Source: Bacteroidales bacterium
Lineage (GTDB): Bacteria > Bacteroidota > Bacteroidia > Bacteroidales > VadinHA17
Assembly: GCA_012514255.1 (NCBI GenBank)
Contig: JAAZAP010000120.1
Span: 1 to 18,031 of the forward strand
Direction: 5' to 3'
DNA length: 18,031 bases
How positions within the stretch are numbered: the stretch's first letter is position 1; the number at the start of each line of letters is the position of its first letter. The notes beneath the pieces were generated by a model that made no database searches, was not told the DNA's origin, and saw only the letters and a program-made list of their open reading frames with translations. The translations under genes were made by a program, and so were the position numbers. Shown here piece by piece: positions 1 through 8,226 of the stretch.

Positions 1-1
1 G

Positions 2-388
2 ATTGAGAGAGGCATGATCATTCAGCGGCCTGATGCGGTAAGGCCTTTTAAGAACCTGGTTCTTAAGGAGGGATCATTTGTGGGGTACAAGGCAATAATG
101 GACCTGACTGAGCCGATTGTTTTTGAAGAGTATGCCGGGATTGGTGGCTTCTGCCAGATCTGGACTCACCAGACCACAACGCTCATTCCTCCGTGTCCCG
201 AGAACAAGGGACCGGTAACGCTTAAGCGCAATTCGATTTGTTATTCCGGGGTGATAGTCTCACCCGGGATTACCATAGGCGAGAATGCCCGTGTGGGCGC
301 CTGCTCACTGGTAAACAAGGATGTAGAACCGGACGCCTTCGTAGGAGGTGTACCCGCCAAACCGATAAACATAGATAAAACAACTTAG
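2..388 (+). CDS. Left-handed beta-helix (hexapeptide-repeat) acyltransferase, 5'-truncated
   Basis: This is the C-terminal part of a gene that begins before the window. The frame is open from base 2, and the first in-frame ATG (base 14) would leave only 124 residues, shorter than usual for this fold (about 180-220). The sequence shows isoleucine/valine- and glycine-rich hexapeptide rungs and ends with the characteristic stretch around VGACSLVNKDVEPD and GGVPAKPI, as in maltose/galactoside/colanic-acid O-acetyltransferases. A histidine in IWTHQ is a plausible catalytic base. Members transfer an acetyl or other acyl group from a CoA donor to a sugar in the cytoplasm. It ends 17 bases before the flippase gene, so the substrate is probably a sugar or glycan intermediate of this operon. 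The family is fairly certain; the acyl donor and acceptor are unknown. Confidence 0.8.
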   Translation: MERGMIIQRPDAVRPFKNLVLKEGSFVGYKAIMDLTEPIVFEEYAGIGGFCQIWTHQTTTLIPPCPENKGPVTLKRNSICYSGVIVSPGITIGENARVGACSLVNKDVEPDAFVGGVPAKPINIDKTT

Positions 389-405
389 ACTGCGTATCAG
401 GCAGG

Positions 406-1869
406 ATGGAAGGATTAAGGCAAAAAACCACAAAGGGTATTTTCTGGTCATTTCTTGATTATTTCGGGGTTTATCTGGTGAAGTTTGCATTCACCATAGT
501 GATTGCCCGTACTCTCTCTCCTGATGATTATGGCCTTATGGGAATGATTGTGATTTTCATTGCCATTGGGCAGACCCTTATGCAGAGCGGATTCTCAATG
601 GCTCTGATACAAAAGAGGGAACACAATGAAGAGGACTTCTTCACCGCTTTCTGGTTCAATATTCTGGTTGCGGTCATTGTATACCTGATTCTTTTTTTTG
701 GTGCCGGGGCCATTGCCGGGTTCTTTGGGAGAGAGATCCTTGTGGCCATTACCAGGGTAGCAGCCACAGGAATTATTATCAATTCTCTCTGTTCTGTTCA
801 GGTAGCCATTCTGACAAAAAGGATGGACTTCAGGAAGCTTACCTGGATACACCTGCTGAGTGCTCTGATATCGGGCATAACAGGGTTGCTCATGGCACTC
901 AAAGGATATGAGGTCTGGGCGCTTGTATTTCAGACTCTTTCCGGAAATGTGATCTACCTTGCCGGCCTGTGGTTTTCAACAAGGTGGAAACCCCGGTTAG
1001 TTTTTGACTACAGGAGATTCAGATCCCTTTTTAATTTTGGATATAAAGTGCTGTTGCAGGGTCTGACTGATGTCATATTTACAAAAAGCTACTATCCGCT
1101 TATAGGTAAGTTCTTCCCTGTTTCACAACTGGGGTTTTATACGAATGCCAACAGATTTCATGAAATTTTTGTACGCCAGACCTCATACTCTGCCAGCCGG
1201 GTAGTGTTTCCTGCTTTTGCCACAATACAGGATGACAGAGAAAGGTTCAGAAATAACTACATCAGGTCTTTTAATCTCCTGACCTTCCTGATGTTTCTCG
1301 GATCACTTATCCTGATAATAACAAGCCGGCCTTTCATCTCTGTCGCTTTGACCGCAAAATGGCTGCCTTCGGTACCTTTTATGCAGCTTTTCTTTATTGA
1401 TGGTTTTTTTCTGCCATTGTTGATATTCAACATAAATACACTCTACTCTACGGGGCGCGGGGGAGCCTCACTTAGGATTGATATTCTGAGAAAAGCCCTG
1501 ATACTTATAAGTATTATTGTTTTGTTCAGATATGGTATTGAGGCACTTATCGCCGGGCAGGTGTTTTCAACCATGGTCTCAATGATTTATTCGGCACTGG
1601 CACTGGGGAAAATTCACGATATCAGTTATCGCCTGATTTTTATCCCGTTGTTAAAGCTTTTCATCATTTCCGGCTTATCGTTTGCGTTGAGTTCATTAAT
1701 TGAGGCAGGAGTTGCAGGATATGACTGGATAGAATTACTTCTCAAGGTTACTGTTGTGCCTTTGTTCTTTGTGGCTCTTGCATGGTTGACTGGCATACAC
1801 GGTATAAGGGAGCTCAGAGACTTTATGCATAACTTCATGTCGGGAGCGTTACGGAGTAAACGTAGTTAG
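406..1869 (+). CDS. Wzx/WzxC-like polysaccharide flippase
   Basis: This 487-residue inner-membrane protein has about a dozen hydrophobic segments and almost no soluble part. Its N-terminus (basic KTTKGIFWSF, then IARTLSPDDYGLMGM and the QSGFSMALIQKRE segment) is typical of the WzxC/TuaB branch of the MATE-like oligosaccharide flippases (Polysacc_synt family). These move undecaprenyl-linked oligosaccharide units from the cytoplasmic to the periplasmic face of the inner membrane. The length agrees with the family. The ATG at 406 is preceded by a short AGG and sits 17 bases after the acyltransferase stop. A polymerase/ligase-like gene follows after 21 bases, which fits a Wzx/Wzy pathway. A run of eight T at 692-699 lies inside the gene. 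The family call is strong; substrate specificity cannot be read from sequence. Confidence 0.93.
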   Translation: MEGLRQKTTKGIFWSFLDYFGVYLVKFAFTIVIARTLSPDDYGLMGMIVIFIAIGQTLMQSGFSMALIQKREHNEEDFFTAFWFNILVAVIVYLILFFGAGAIAGFFGREILVAITRVAATGIIINSLCSVQVAILTKRMDFRKLTWIHLLSALISGITGLLMALKGYEVWALVFQTLSGNVIYLAGLWFSTRWKPRLVFDYRRFRSLFNFGYKVLLQGLTDVIFTKSYYPLIGKFFPVSQLGFYTNANRFHEIFVRQTSYSASRVVFPAFATIQDDRERFRNNYIRSFNLLTFLMFLGSLILIITSRPFISVALTAKWLPSVPFMQLFFIDGFFLPLLIFNINTLYSTGRGGASLRIDILRKALILISIIVLFRYGIEALIAGQVFSTMVSMIYSALALGKIHDISYRLIFIPLLKLFIISGLSFALSSLIEAGVAGYDWIELLLKVTVVPLFFVALAWLTGIHGIRELRDFMHNFMSGALRSKRS

Positions 1870-1890
1870 ATCAGTGTTTATCAGAGTCTG

Positions 1891-3318
1891 ATGGAGAGAA
1901 ACCTGGTATTAAGATGGTTTGTCGGCTGGCCCGATCTTCTCAAATACCTTGGGCTGATATCAGTTACCCTGGCAGTAACATATTATGCCCCTGTGTCTAT
2001 CAGAGTTATATGGTATGTGATCCTGCTTACAGCTTATTTTTTTTCACGAAATGAACCACTCTGGCTGGCACTTTTCCTGTCAACTTCAGATGGCTTCTTC
2101 GGATTTTTTGGTCTTTATGAGGCAACAATCCCTCTGTTACCCGGTCTCCCGGCAGTTGAACTTTTACAGTTTTATGTTTTGATAACGATATTCAAAGCAG
2201 CCGGCAGAGGCGTCAAACCTGTGTTGTTTTATAACAGGTACCTGGAGATCCTTCTCATGTTCATGATATTTAGTGTTGTATGGGGACAGATGATGGGTCT
2301 TACCGGAGGGCTGAATGTCTATTTTCGTGTGGTGAAGGGTATTATCCCGATGTTGTTGTTTTATTCCATTCCCAGGTTATTTACTGATCAGGGTATGTAT
2401 GAGAGGTTTTTCAGAATAGTGTTTGTGGTAGTGCTCCTGGCGTTTGCTGCACAGTTATTTGCTTTGTTTACCGGGATGTCAACCATGGAGGCTGGCGGAA
2501 TAGCCATCGAAGAAGAAAAGGATAGAGATGAATTCCGTGTGTTTTATAATGCCAGCAGCACCCTGTTGGGGTTGTTCGGAGCCTTGTTTATACTCAACAG
2601 AGGGGGTTCCAGTCCTCATAGCCGACTGCTGCCTTTCGCTGTTCTTCTTGCTTCTATGGCAATGGCATTGCTGTCGGCAACACGTGGCTGGATTATAAGT
2701 TTCAGCTTTATTATAGTTCTGTCTGTAATTCTTACGAACGTAATACGTGTCAAAAGGAATTTCAGGATTGTTATCATTGCCCTGCCGCTTATAATCTGGG
2801 CCCTCTCCATTCCGGTAATCAGTAACCAGATAGATTATGCACGTGAACGTCTTGAGACAATGGAAGCTATTTCAGAAGGCGACCTAACAGCCCGGGGAAC
2901 GTTGCAGCGACTTGATTACAGGAGCCAGAGAACTCTTGGCGGATGGATGGAAAACCCCATCTTTGGATGGGGACTGTCTGACAAAGGATATGATTACCTT
3001 GATGATCATGTCGGGAATCAAAGTATCCTGGCTCTTTACGGAGTGGCAGGATTCCTGCTTCTCAACGGTTTCCTGGTCTGGTTTATTTACATGATCATGG
3101 GTGTATATTTCAGATTACCAGCCAAACATCCATACAGGGGCGGACTGGTAGTATTTGTGATTTTCCTGCTGGGATGGTTCTTTATTCACTCTACCAGCGG
3201 ACAGCAGTTCAGTTTCTCGGGGATACCGGAGAAGATTATTCCGCAGGCTGTCTTTTTCAGTTTCGGAGCGCTTCAGTATAATAAGGCATTAAATTATCTA
3301 AATGGGAAAAAAGTTTGA
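1891..3318 (+). CDS. O-antigen polymerase/ligase-like membrane protein (Wzy/WaaL type)
   Basis: This 475-residue polytopic inner-membrane protein has roughly twelve hydrophobic segments. The O-antigen ligase/polymerase (Wzy_C) signature is visible: SATRGW around residues 262-267 with Arg265, then a periplasmic-loop-like stretch with ENPIFGWGLSDKG and a histidine at residue 373 followed by GNQSILALYGVAGF, equivalent to the family's NPxxGxG...H..L...GxxG pattern. Such proteins polymerise lipid-linked repeat units or ligate glycan to lipid A core or to another acceptor; sequence alone does not separate polymerase from ligase. Its last 17 bases overlap the start of the next gene, suggesting coupled translation. 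Following directly after a flippase it is more likely a polymerase, but if this operon makes an LPS-type anchor a ligase role is also possible. An eight-T run occurs at 2037-2044. Confidence 0.85.
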   Translation: MERNLVLRWFVGWPDLLKYLGLISVTLAVTYYAPVSIRVIWYVILLTAYFFSRNEPLWLALFLSTSDGFFGFFGLYEATIPLLPGLPAVELLQFYVLITIFKAAGRGVKPVLFYNRYLEILLMFMIFSVVWGQMMGLTGGLNVYFRVVKGIIPMLLFYSIPRLFTDQGMYERFFRIVFVVVLLAFAAQLFALFTGMSTMEAGGIAIEEEKDRDEFRVFYNASSTLLGLFGALFILNRGGSSPHSRLLPFAVLLASMAMALLSATRGWIISFSFIIVLSVILTNVIRVKRNFRIVIIALPLIIWALSIPVISNQIDYARERLETMEAISEGDLTARGTLQRLDYRSQRTLGGWMENPIFGWGLSDKGYDYLDDHVGNQSILALYGVAGFLLLNGFLVWFIYMIMGVYFRLPAKHPYRGGLVVFVIFLLGWFFIHSTSGQQFSFSGIPEKIIPQAVFFSFGALQYNKALNYLNGKKV

Positions 3319-4366
3319 AAGAGCACTTCTGCTCTGCCCGGCACAGTATTCGCTCAGCAACTCCCTGCGGGAGATTTTAGGCTACCTGGCTGAAGAGGTC
3401 AAACATTCCGATATCCGTTCAGCCATCACCGGAAGGACTATGAAGTTCAACAGCCAGGCATTCCGGTTGCCGCATGGATTAAGAGGGAAGTGGGAAAAAC
3501 ATTTCCTGGAGAAGGTAAATAAGATGATCCTCAGGCAGGTTGAAGAATACAATCCTGACCTGGTGATAATATACAATTCCCTTTATATGATCCCTGAGAC
3601 ATGCCGGTCTGTCAGCAGCAGAGCCAGGCTTGTTTTTTTTATGGGTGACTCTCCCTTTTACACTCCCCAGAACAACTACTATCTCTCCTGCCTGCCTCAT
3701 GCTGACCTGATCCTGTCTCCTGATTCGCACTGGCAGCATCAGCTGGTAACCATGGGTCTGGAGAGGACGGTCTATTTTGTGCCGGGGGTAGACAGATCCT
3801 CCTATTTCAGGTTGTCTTCTGACGGAGGTTCTGCAGGTGAGGAGAGAGCCGGTGTATTGTATGTCGGTTCCAGTTATCTGAACTCATGGGGGTATAAGAA
3901 AGCCCTGCTTATGAGCGGCTTTACCCGGTTCAATTTCCGGCTCTATGGCAACAGTGCATGGAGGAGGTGGTTTCCGTTCTTCCCGGAACTTGAAAGGTTT
4001 TTTTCAGAGAGAGGATTTATTCCACAGCCAGAGATGAACAGGATGTACAACAGTGCTTCATTTATCCCCGTTGACGGGAATCCGGGCATCATTAACGGCG
4101 TCCACCTTCGTATGTTCGAGGCACTGGCAGCCGGCGCCCTCCCACTTATCGAGTACCGTAATGATGTCGACAGCCTCCTTTTTCGGGGATTCAGGGAGGA
4201 ACTACCTCTGATACGTGATTACAGTAAGGCCGGTGATATTGTTGATTATTTCCTGAAAAACGAAAGAGAACGATATGATCTTGTTATCAGGATGGATGAA
4301 TTCCTCGCAAAGGAATACAGTCATGAACAGAATGCTTTGAGATTGGCTGATGCGCTTGGCAGGTAA
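3302..4366 (+). CDS. CgeB-like glycosyltransferase
   Basis: This 354-residue cytoplasmic protein resembles CgeB/DUF3880-type glycosyltransferases with a GT-B fold. Visible landmarks are MGDSPFY near residues 114-120, LSPDSHW near 138-144, FVPGVDRSSYF near 159-169, and a C-terminal nucleotide-sugar-binding segment at 266-285 (GVHLRMFEALAAGALPLIEY), the usual signature of the Glyco_trans_1_2 domain. It would transfer one sugar from a nucleotide donor to the growing lipid-linked unit. The ATG at 3302 lies 17 bases inside the preceding polymerase gene, and the stop at 4364-4366 shares a base with the next ATG (TAATG). An eight-T run at 3633-3640 lies in the coding sequence. The glycosyltransferase call is good; donor, acceptor and linkage are unknown. 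Confidence 0.8.
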   Translation: MGKKFERALLLCPAQYSLSNSLREILGYLAEEVKHSDIRSAITGRTMKFNSQAFRLPHGLRGKWEKHFLEKVNKMILRQVEEYNPDLVIIYNSLYMIPETCRSVSSRARLVFFMGDSPFYTPQNNYYLSCLPHADLILSPDSHWQHQLVTMGLERTVYFVPGVDRSSYFRLSSDGGSAGEERAGVLYVGSSYLNSWGYKKALLMSGFTRFNFRLYGNSAWRRWFPFFPELERFFSERGFIPQPEMNRMYNSASFIPVDGNPGIINGVHLRMFEALAAGALPLIEYRNDVDSLLFRGFREELPLIRDYSKAGDIVDYFLKNERERYDLVIRMDEFLAKEYSHEQNALRLADALGR

Positions 4367-5475
4367 TGGGTAAGATGAATTACAAAGTATGCCTTGTTCA
4401 TTACACTTCAGCTCCGGGAGGGATTGAGCTTCTTATGCCGGAGATTATCAGAATGTTCCCGGAGGGCACATTTTCCGTATTTGTAATAAGGCCACCCGGG
4501 GATAAAGATTATAATGTGTATAACGGAGTCCCTGCAGAGGTATTCCGTGGATCTGAGAATAACCTGGCAGCAGCCTGGAGGTTGTGGCGGTATGCATGTA
4601 AACGGAGGCACACAGTTTTCCACGGATTCAATACAGGGCCTTTTTTTTTGCTTGTACTTCGGCTGGCAGGAGTAAAGAGGGCGGTCTATTCCGTCAGAGG
4701 AACCCTGCACTACACCGGCCTGCTTCAGAAGACTTTGAGAAAGCTGGCATGGCGCGCTGCTCTCAGCAGCAGATACAGAATACTTGCCAATTCCGGTTAC
4801 AGCCGTGATGTCTTCATGAAATTTATGGCCCCGTTTAAACCTCATATCGATGTCCTTTACAACCCTGTCGGTTCATCACGTATAAAACCGGCACCCGAAA
4901 TGGCAGCCAGGGAGAGCCTGAACATCATTTATACCGGGAGGCTTGCTGATGGCAAGAACCTTTTCCGGTGGATCGAAATGGCAGTCGCAATTCACAGTTA
5001 CAGGAGTGATGCTATGTTTTTTCTTTTTGGCGACGGTCCCCTTCGAAAGGAACTGGAAGAGTATTGCAGATCTTTTGGGGCAGAAGGTTATATCCGTTTT
5101 ATGGGCTTTGTGTCCGACCTGTCAGAGGCATACGGCCGGGCAGACCTGATGATGTTCCTATCTGAGGCCGAGTCATTCGGGAATGTTGTGGTTGAGAGTA
5201 TCCTGTCCGGGGTTCCGGTTATTGCTTCTGCCATACCGTCTGTACGGGAGATATTTCAGGACTTCCCTCAGTTCCTTGTCCCGGAAGGGCCAGGCATGGA
5301 ACAGGTGATAATTGACAGAATTGCAGGAATCGATGAATTGAGAGAAGCTGTTCCCCTGGCTTCACAACAGTTCAGTAAGCGATTTTCTCTCGAACAGCAT
5401 GTACATGGTTTATGTTCAGCTTATGACAGCCTAAGCCAGCCTGAGACTGATATCCTATTATCACAGGACAGATGA
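4366..5475 (+). CDS. GT4-family glycosyltransferase
   Basis: This 369-residue GT-B glycosyltransferase has a glycine-containing N-terminal loop (SAPGGIELL, residues 15-23), YTGRLADGKN near 189-198, FGDGPLR at 221-227, and the EX7E-type donor-binding motif EAESFGNVVVES with Glu269 and Glu277, followed by GVPVIAS. These are the hallmarks of the large GT4 (Glycos_transf_1) family of retaining transferases. It probably adds a sugar to the lipid-linked unit at the cytoplasmic face of the membrane. The start overlaps the preceding stop by one base; a second in-frame ATG at 4375 (M4) is equally plausible. The stop overlaps the next gene by four bases (ATGA). A nine-T run at 4641-4649 encodes three consecutive positions of a hydrophobic segment and could be slippage-prone. 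Confidence 0.92.
   Translation: MGKMNYKVCLVHYTSAPGGIELLMPEIIRMFPEGTFSVFVIRPPGDKDYNVYNGVPAEVFRGSENNLAAAWRLWRYACKRRHTVFHGFNTGPFFLLVLRLAGVKRAVYSVRGTLHYTGLLQKTLRKLAWRAALSSRYRILANSGYSRDVFMKFMAPFKPHIDVLYNPVGSSRIKPAPEMAARESLNIIYTGRLADGKNLFRWIEMAVAIHSYRSDAMFFLFGDGPLRKELEEYCRSFGAEGYIRFMGFVSDLSEAYGRADLMMFLSEAESFGNVVVESILSGVPVIASAIPSVREIFQDFPQFLVPEGPGMEQVIIDRIAGIDELREAVPLASQQFSKRFSLEQHVHGLCSAYDSLSQPETDILLSQDR
4641..4649 (+). repeat. Poly-T tract (T9) inside glycosyltransferase gene
   Basis: Nine consecutive T bases lie within the GT4 coding region, early enough (about residue 92-95 of 369) that a one-base slip would abolish the donor-binding domain. Runs of eight T occur in three neighbouring genes (692-699, 2037-2044, 3633-3640). 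They may be contingency loci or merely phenylalanine codons in membrane-type sequence; all frames are intact in this assembly. Confidence 0.5.
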
Positions 5476-7175
5476 AAATCAACTTTCTGGCAGAGATACC
5501 CCTCAACCGGCAGGAAAAGGAATCCCGGAAACTGTTTGCCGATACTCCTGACTTCAGTATCCATCTCAGGGGAGACGACTATGAGTTTATGGCCTGGGGT
5601 GATCCGATATTCGATGACCGGTTTTTACATTCTTTGCCTTTAAAACGTAACATCTGGTTCATTGCTGAAAATCTGGCCGGTCATTATTTTTTCATTTTCA
5701 ATGACTTTAAGAAAAATGAGATAGCGTTTGGCACTTCTCCTTTCAGTGTCCCTTCCGTATATTACTGCGTTAAAGGGAATAGTATCATTCTTTCAGACAA
5801 TGTTTATACAATTGCCAGGCATCACGGGTTCAAATCTGTGTCAGCCCGGTTCCTTATTGAAACACTTCTTTTTAATTATCCTCTTTTCAACTCCAGCCTG
5901 GTTGAAGGTATATTCCTGCTTGATTCATGTTCAGCGCTTGTTGCCGGACACAGCAGTTACCGGATCGTCAGGCACACTGCTCCGGAAGAATGGTTCGCCA
6001 ATGATCCTGTTTCATGGAGGAAGAGCATTCCGGTGATGACAGATATTTTTCTGAGTGCGATTGAGAAGTATCTGCCCAAAGAGCACTATCTGACTGCTTT
6101 AACAGGCGGTTTTGACAGCAGAACACTTGCTGCTGCAGGATTGTTTCATGGCAGGACCTTTTCGGGTTACTGCTTCGGATCAGCCATGGAAGGGGATCTG
6201 TGCATTGCCGCGGAGATCTCCTCGAAGGCTGAAATACCCTTTACTGCGGTGCTGCTTGACGGTGACTACGTTCGGCATGATAGTCTTGAAGCCGGAAAGG
6301 AATTTATTGTAAGCTCTTCCGGTACAGGCACTTTCTCGCGGGCCCACTATATTCATGCTGCGTCACTGCTCGGACGTGAAGCACGGTACCTGATTACAGG
6401 AAACTTCGGAAGTGAGGTTTTAAGAGCAGTACATTCTCCGGGGGTTATGATCTCCCCTCTGTTATACCAGGCGTTTCAAGCCAGGGGTCCGGAACAGGTA
6501 ATGGCATCCCTGAAAAGAAATCCGCTCATACGATTTATAGCAGGAGATGCAGTTGAAAATGAGCTGCGGAGAATTGAAGAGGATATCTCTGGACTGCCCT
6601 GCTTTGACCAGAGATATTTGGGACTGGGAAGGAACATGCAGCTTTATCTGTTCATTTTCGAAGAGACTTTCAGGAAATATTTTGGGTCTGAGATAGCGGG
6701 GCAATGGAACCGGCTTATCAACAGGACTCCTTTCCTGGACAGGCATTTTCTTAAAGAGCTCCTTTCAACGGGTCTGGCAGGGGTACATTCCAGATTCATG
6801 GAGAGGCTTCCCGGGAGGAGATACAAGGGGCAGATTCTCTATGCCTCAGTCATTAACAGGGCTGCTCCGCAGTTCGGAACGTATGTCACAGACAAAGGTT
6901 ACCGGCCGGATGATCTGCTCACCCTTACAGGTAAAGCCAGGATGCTGACAGGGTGGCTAAAGAAAAGAGTATCCGGGGGCATGCACTCACCGGCTGATCC
7001 GATGGCAGTACATGAGGCATGGAAGCATAATCGTGCCTGGTATGAGAGCCTGCCCGTCGGTGATGATCTCTTCAACAAACGTGAAATTGATCAGCTTCGC
7101 GGGCCCGGGTTCAGCAATGAGAAGGCGAGGCTTTACAGCCTTATCTTTGCAGCAGATTATCTAAGACATTTATAA
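5472..7175 (+). CDS. Asparagine-synthase-like (class B) protein lacking the N-terminal glutaminase cysteine
   Basis: This 567-residue protein carries the PP-loop of asparagine synthase-type ATP pyrophosphatases as TGGFDSRTLAAAG at about residues 211-223 (canonical SGGxDS). A degenerate class-II glutamine-amidotransferase-like N-terminal region of about 170 residues precedes it. True AsnB enzymes need Cys at position 2 as the glutaminase nucleophile; here residue 2 is Lys (MKINF), so glutamine hydrolysis by the usual route is not expected. The synthase half would adenylate a carboxylate and pass it to an amine or ammonia. Relatives in polysaccharide loci are linked to making sugar amides or amino-acid amides on uronic acids. 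It starts inside the ATGA overlap with the upstream glycosyltransferase and is followed after 7 bases by an ATP-grasp gene. A housekeeping asparagine synthetase is unlikely. The substrate is unknown. Confidence 0.82.
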   Translation: MKINFLAEIPLNRQEKESRKLFADTPDFSIHLRGDDYEFMAWGDPIFDDRFLHSLPLKRNIWFIAENLAGHYFFIFNDFKKNEIAFGTSPFSVPSVYYCVKGNSIILSDNVYTIARHHGFKSVSARFLIETLLFNYPLFNSSLVEGIFLLDSCSALVAGHSSYRIVRHTAPEEWFANDPVSWRKSIPVMTDIFLSAIEKYLPKEHYLTALTGGFDSRTLAAAGLFHGRTFSGYCFGSAMEGDLCIAAEISSKAEIPFTAVLLDGDYVRHDSLEAGKEFIVSSSGTGTFSRAHYIHAASLLGREARYLITGNFGSEVLRAVHSPGVMISPLLYQAFQARGPEQVMASLKRNPLIRFIAGDAVENELRRIEEDISGLPCFDQRYLGLGRNMQLYLFIFEETFRKYFGSEIAGQWNRLINRTPFLDRHFLKELLSTGLAGVHSRFMERLPGRRYKGQILYASVINRAAPQFGTYVTDKGYRPDDLLTLTGKARMLTGWLKKRVSGGMHSPADPMAVHEAWKHNRAWYESLPVGDDLFNKREIDQLRGPGFSNEKARLYSLIFAADYLRHL

Positions 7176-7182
7176 ATACCTG

Positions 7183-8226
7183 ATGGACAAAATTTATCTG
7201 CTTACTGATTACAAGGGCCGGTTCGGTTCGAAACACGGCGATTCTCCATACCGATCGGGAATGGATCCGGAATTACTCCGTCAATCATTTTTTGATACCG
7301 GGTATGAACTGGTTTTTATTACCCTCAGTAAGGTTGATCCCGGTGATGGCAGCTGGAAGGGACGGCAAGTTCTGTATACATCATCAGAGGATAAAGGCCT
7401 GACATATAAGGAGTTCATAGAGGACGTCATTCTTTCTCTCGAATATGCAGGAGCAGAGGTGATTCCCGGCTACCGGTATCTCAGGGCCAACAACAACAAA
7501 GTATTCATGGAACTGCTTCGGGTCATGCTGCCTGATCAAGCCGGGGGCAATCTTAAGTCGGCCTGTTTCGGAGCCCTGGAAGAGCTTACAGCTTCTTCAG
7601 GGGTAAACTATCCGGTGATTGTGAAAGGATCCTATGGGGCCATGGGTCGTAACGTATTTCTTGCCCGTTCATATGAGGAGCTAAGAAGAATTGTCAAGCA
7701 CAAAATTGTAACTCCGGTGACATTTCAGTTCAGACTTAAGGAGTATCTGAGAATGCTTCGTCATAAGGGTTATAAACGTGACTCTTTTTACAGGGGAGAG
7801 TTTGTGGTTCAGGAATATATCACTGGCCTGAAGAATGACTGGAAGATATACTATTTTGGTGACAGGGCATACGTCTTCAACAGGCCTGTGTTTCCGAAAA
7901 GAGAGTTCAGGGCCAGCGGTGGTGGGTATGACAATTACAGCTATGGTCTTGAGGCACGTGCCCCGGAGGGGATGCTTGATTTCGGCTGGAAGATATTCAG
8001 GGCTCTGGATGTTCCGTGTGTCTCAATGGATGTTGCATGGGACGGTGAACGGTTTTACCTGCTTGAGTTCCAGTGTGTCTATTTCGGTACGGCCGGGATT
8101 CTCAGGAAGTACTCAAAGGTTTTCTTCCAGAGGAATAATGGGCAATGGCAGGCAGCTGACAACGAGGGTGGCATTGAAAAAACATATGCTTACGGTATTG
8201 CATGGTATCTAAGGAAGGAAAGCTGA
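7183..8226 (+). CDS. ATP-grasp fold protein, probable carboxylate-amine ligase
   Basis: This 347-residue cytoplasmic protein reads as an ATP-grasp enzyme. A NNNKVFM segment near 103-109 is followed by YPVIVKGSYGAMGRNVFLA at 143-161 (Lys148 and the glycine-rich ATP-binding loop), VVQEYI at 208-213 with Glu211 (adenine/ribose side), and a metal-binding strand MDVAWDGERFYLLEFQ at 282-297. In classical members the last strand ends E-x-N; here it ends Glu295-Phe-Gln297. The family forms acyl-phosphate intermediates and joins a carboxylate to an amine or thiol, but some members phosphorylate small molecules. The position, directly after an asparagine-synthase-like gene and before a glycosyltransferase it overlaps by 25 bases, suggests attachment of an amino acid or similar group to a sugar. 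I do not recognise a precise subfamily. Confidence 0.72.
   Translation: MDKIYLLTDYKGRFGSKHGDSPYRSGMDPELLRQSFFDTGYELVFITLSKVDPGDGSWKGRQVLYTSSEDKGLTYKEFIEDVILSLEYAGAEVIPGYRYLRANNNKVFMELLRVMLPDQAGGNLKSACFGALEELTASSGVNYPVIVKGSYGAMGRNVFLARSYEELRRIVKHKIVTPVTFQFRLKEYLRMLRHKGYKRDSFYRGEFVVQEYITGLKNDWKIYYFGDRAYVFNRPVFPKREFRASGGGYDNYSYGLEARAPEGMLDFGWKIFRALDVPCVSMDVAWDGERFYLLEFQCVYFGTAGILRKYSKVFFQRNNGQWQAADNEGGIEKTYAYGIAWYLRKES

Noticed and set aside
3302..3318. Possible frameshift or gene fusion at the 17-base overlap of polymerase-like and CgeB-like genes
   Set aside because: Both proteins have complete, family-typical ends and lengths, so this is an ordinary coupled junction.
4408..4845. Minus-strand reading frame of 145 codons opposite the first GT4 gene
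   Set aside because: It is fully covered by a well-supported plus-strand gene, and its translation looks like an antisense by-product.
5472..7175. Housekeeping asparagine synthetase B
   Set aside because: The essential Cys2 is absent, the PP-loop is TGGFDS, and the gene is locked into a polysaccharide operon.
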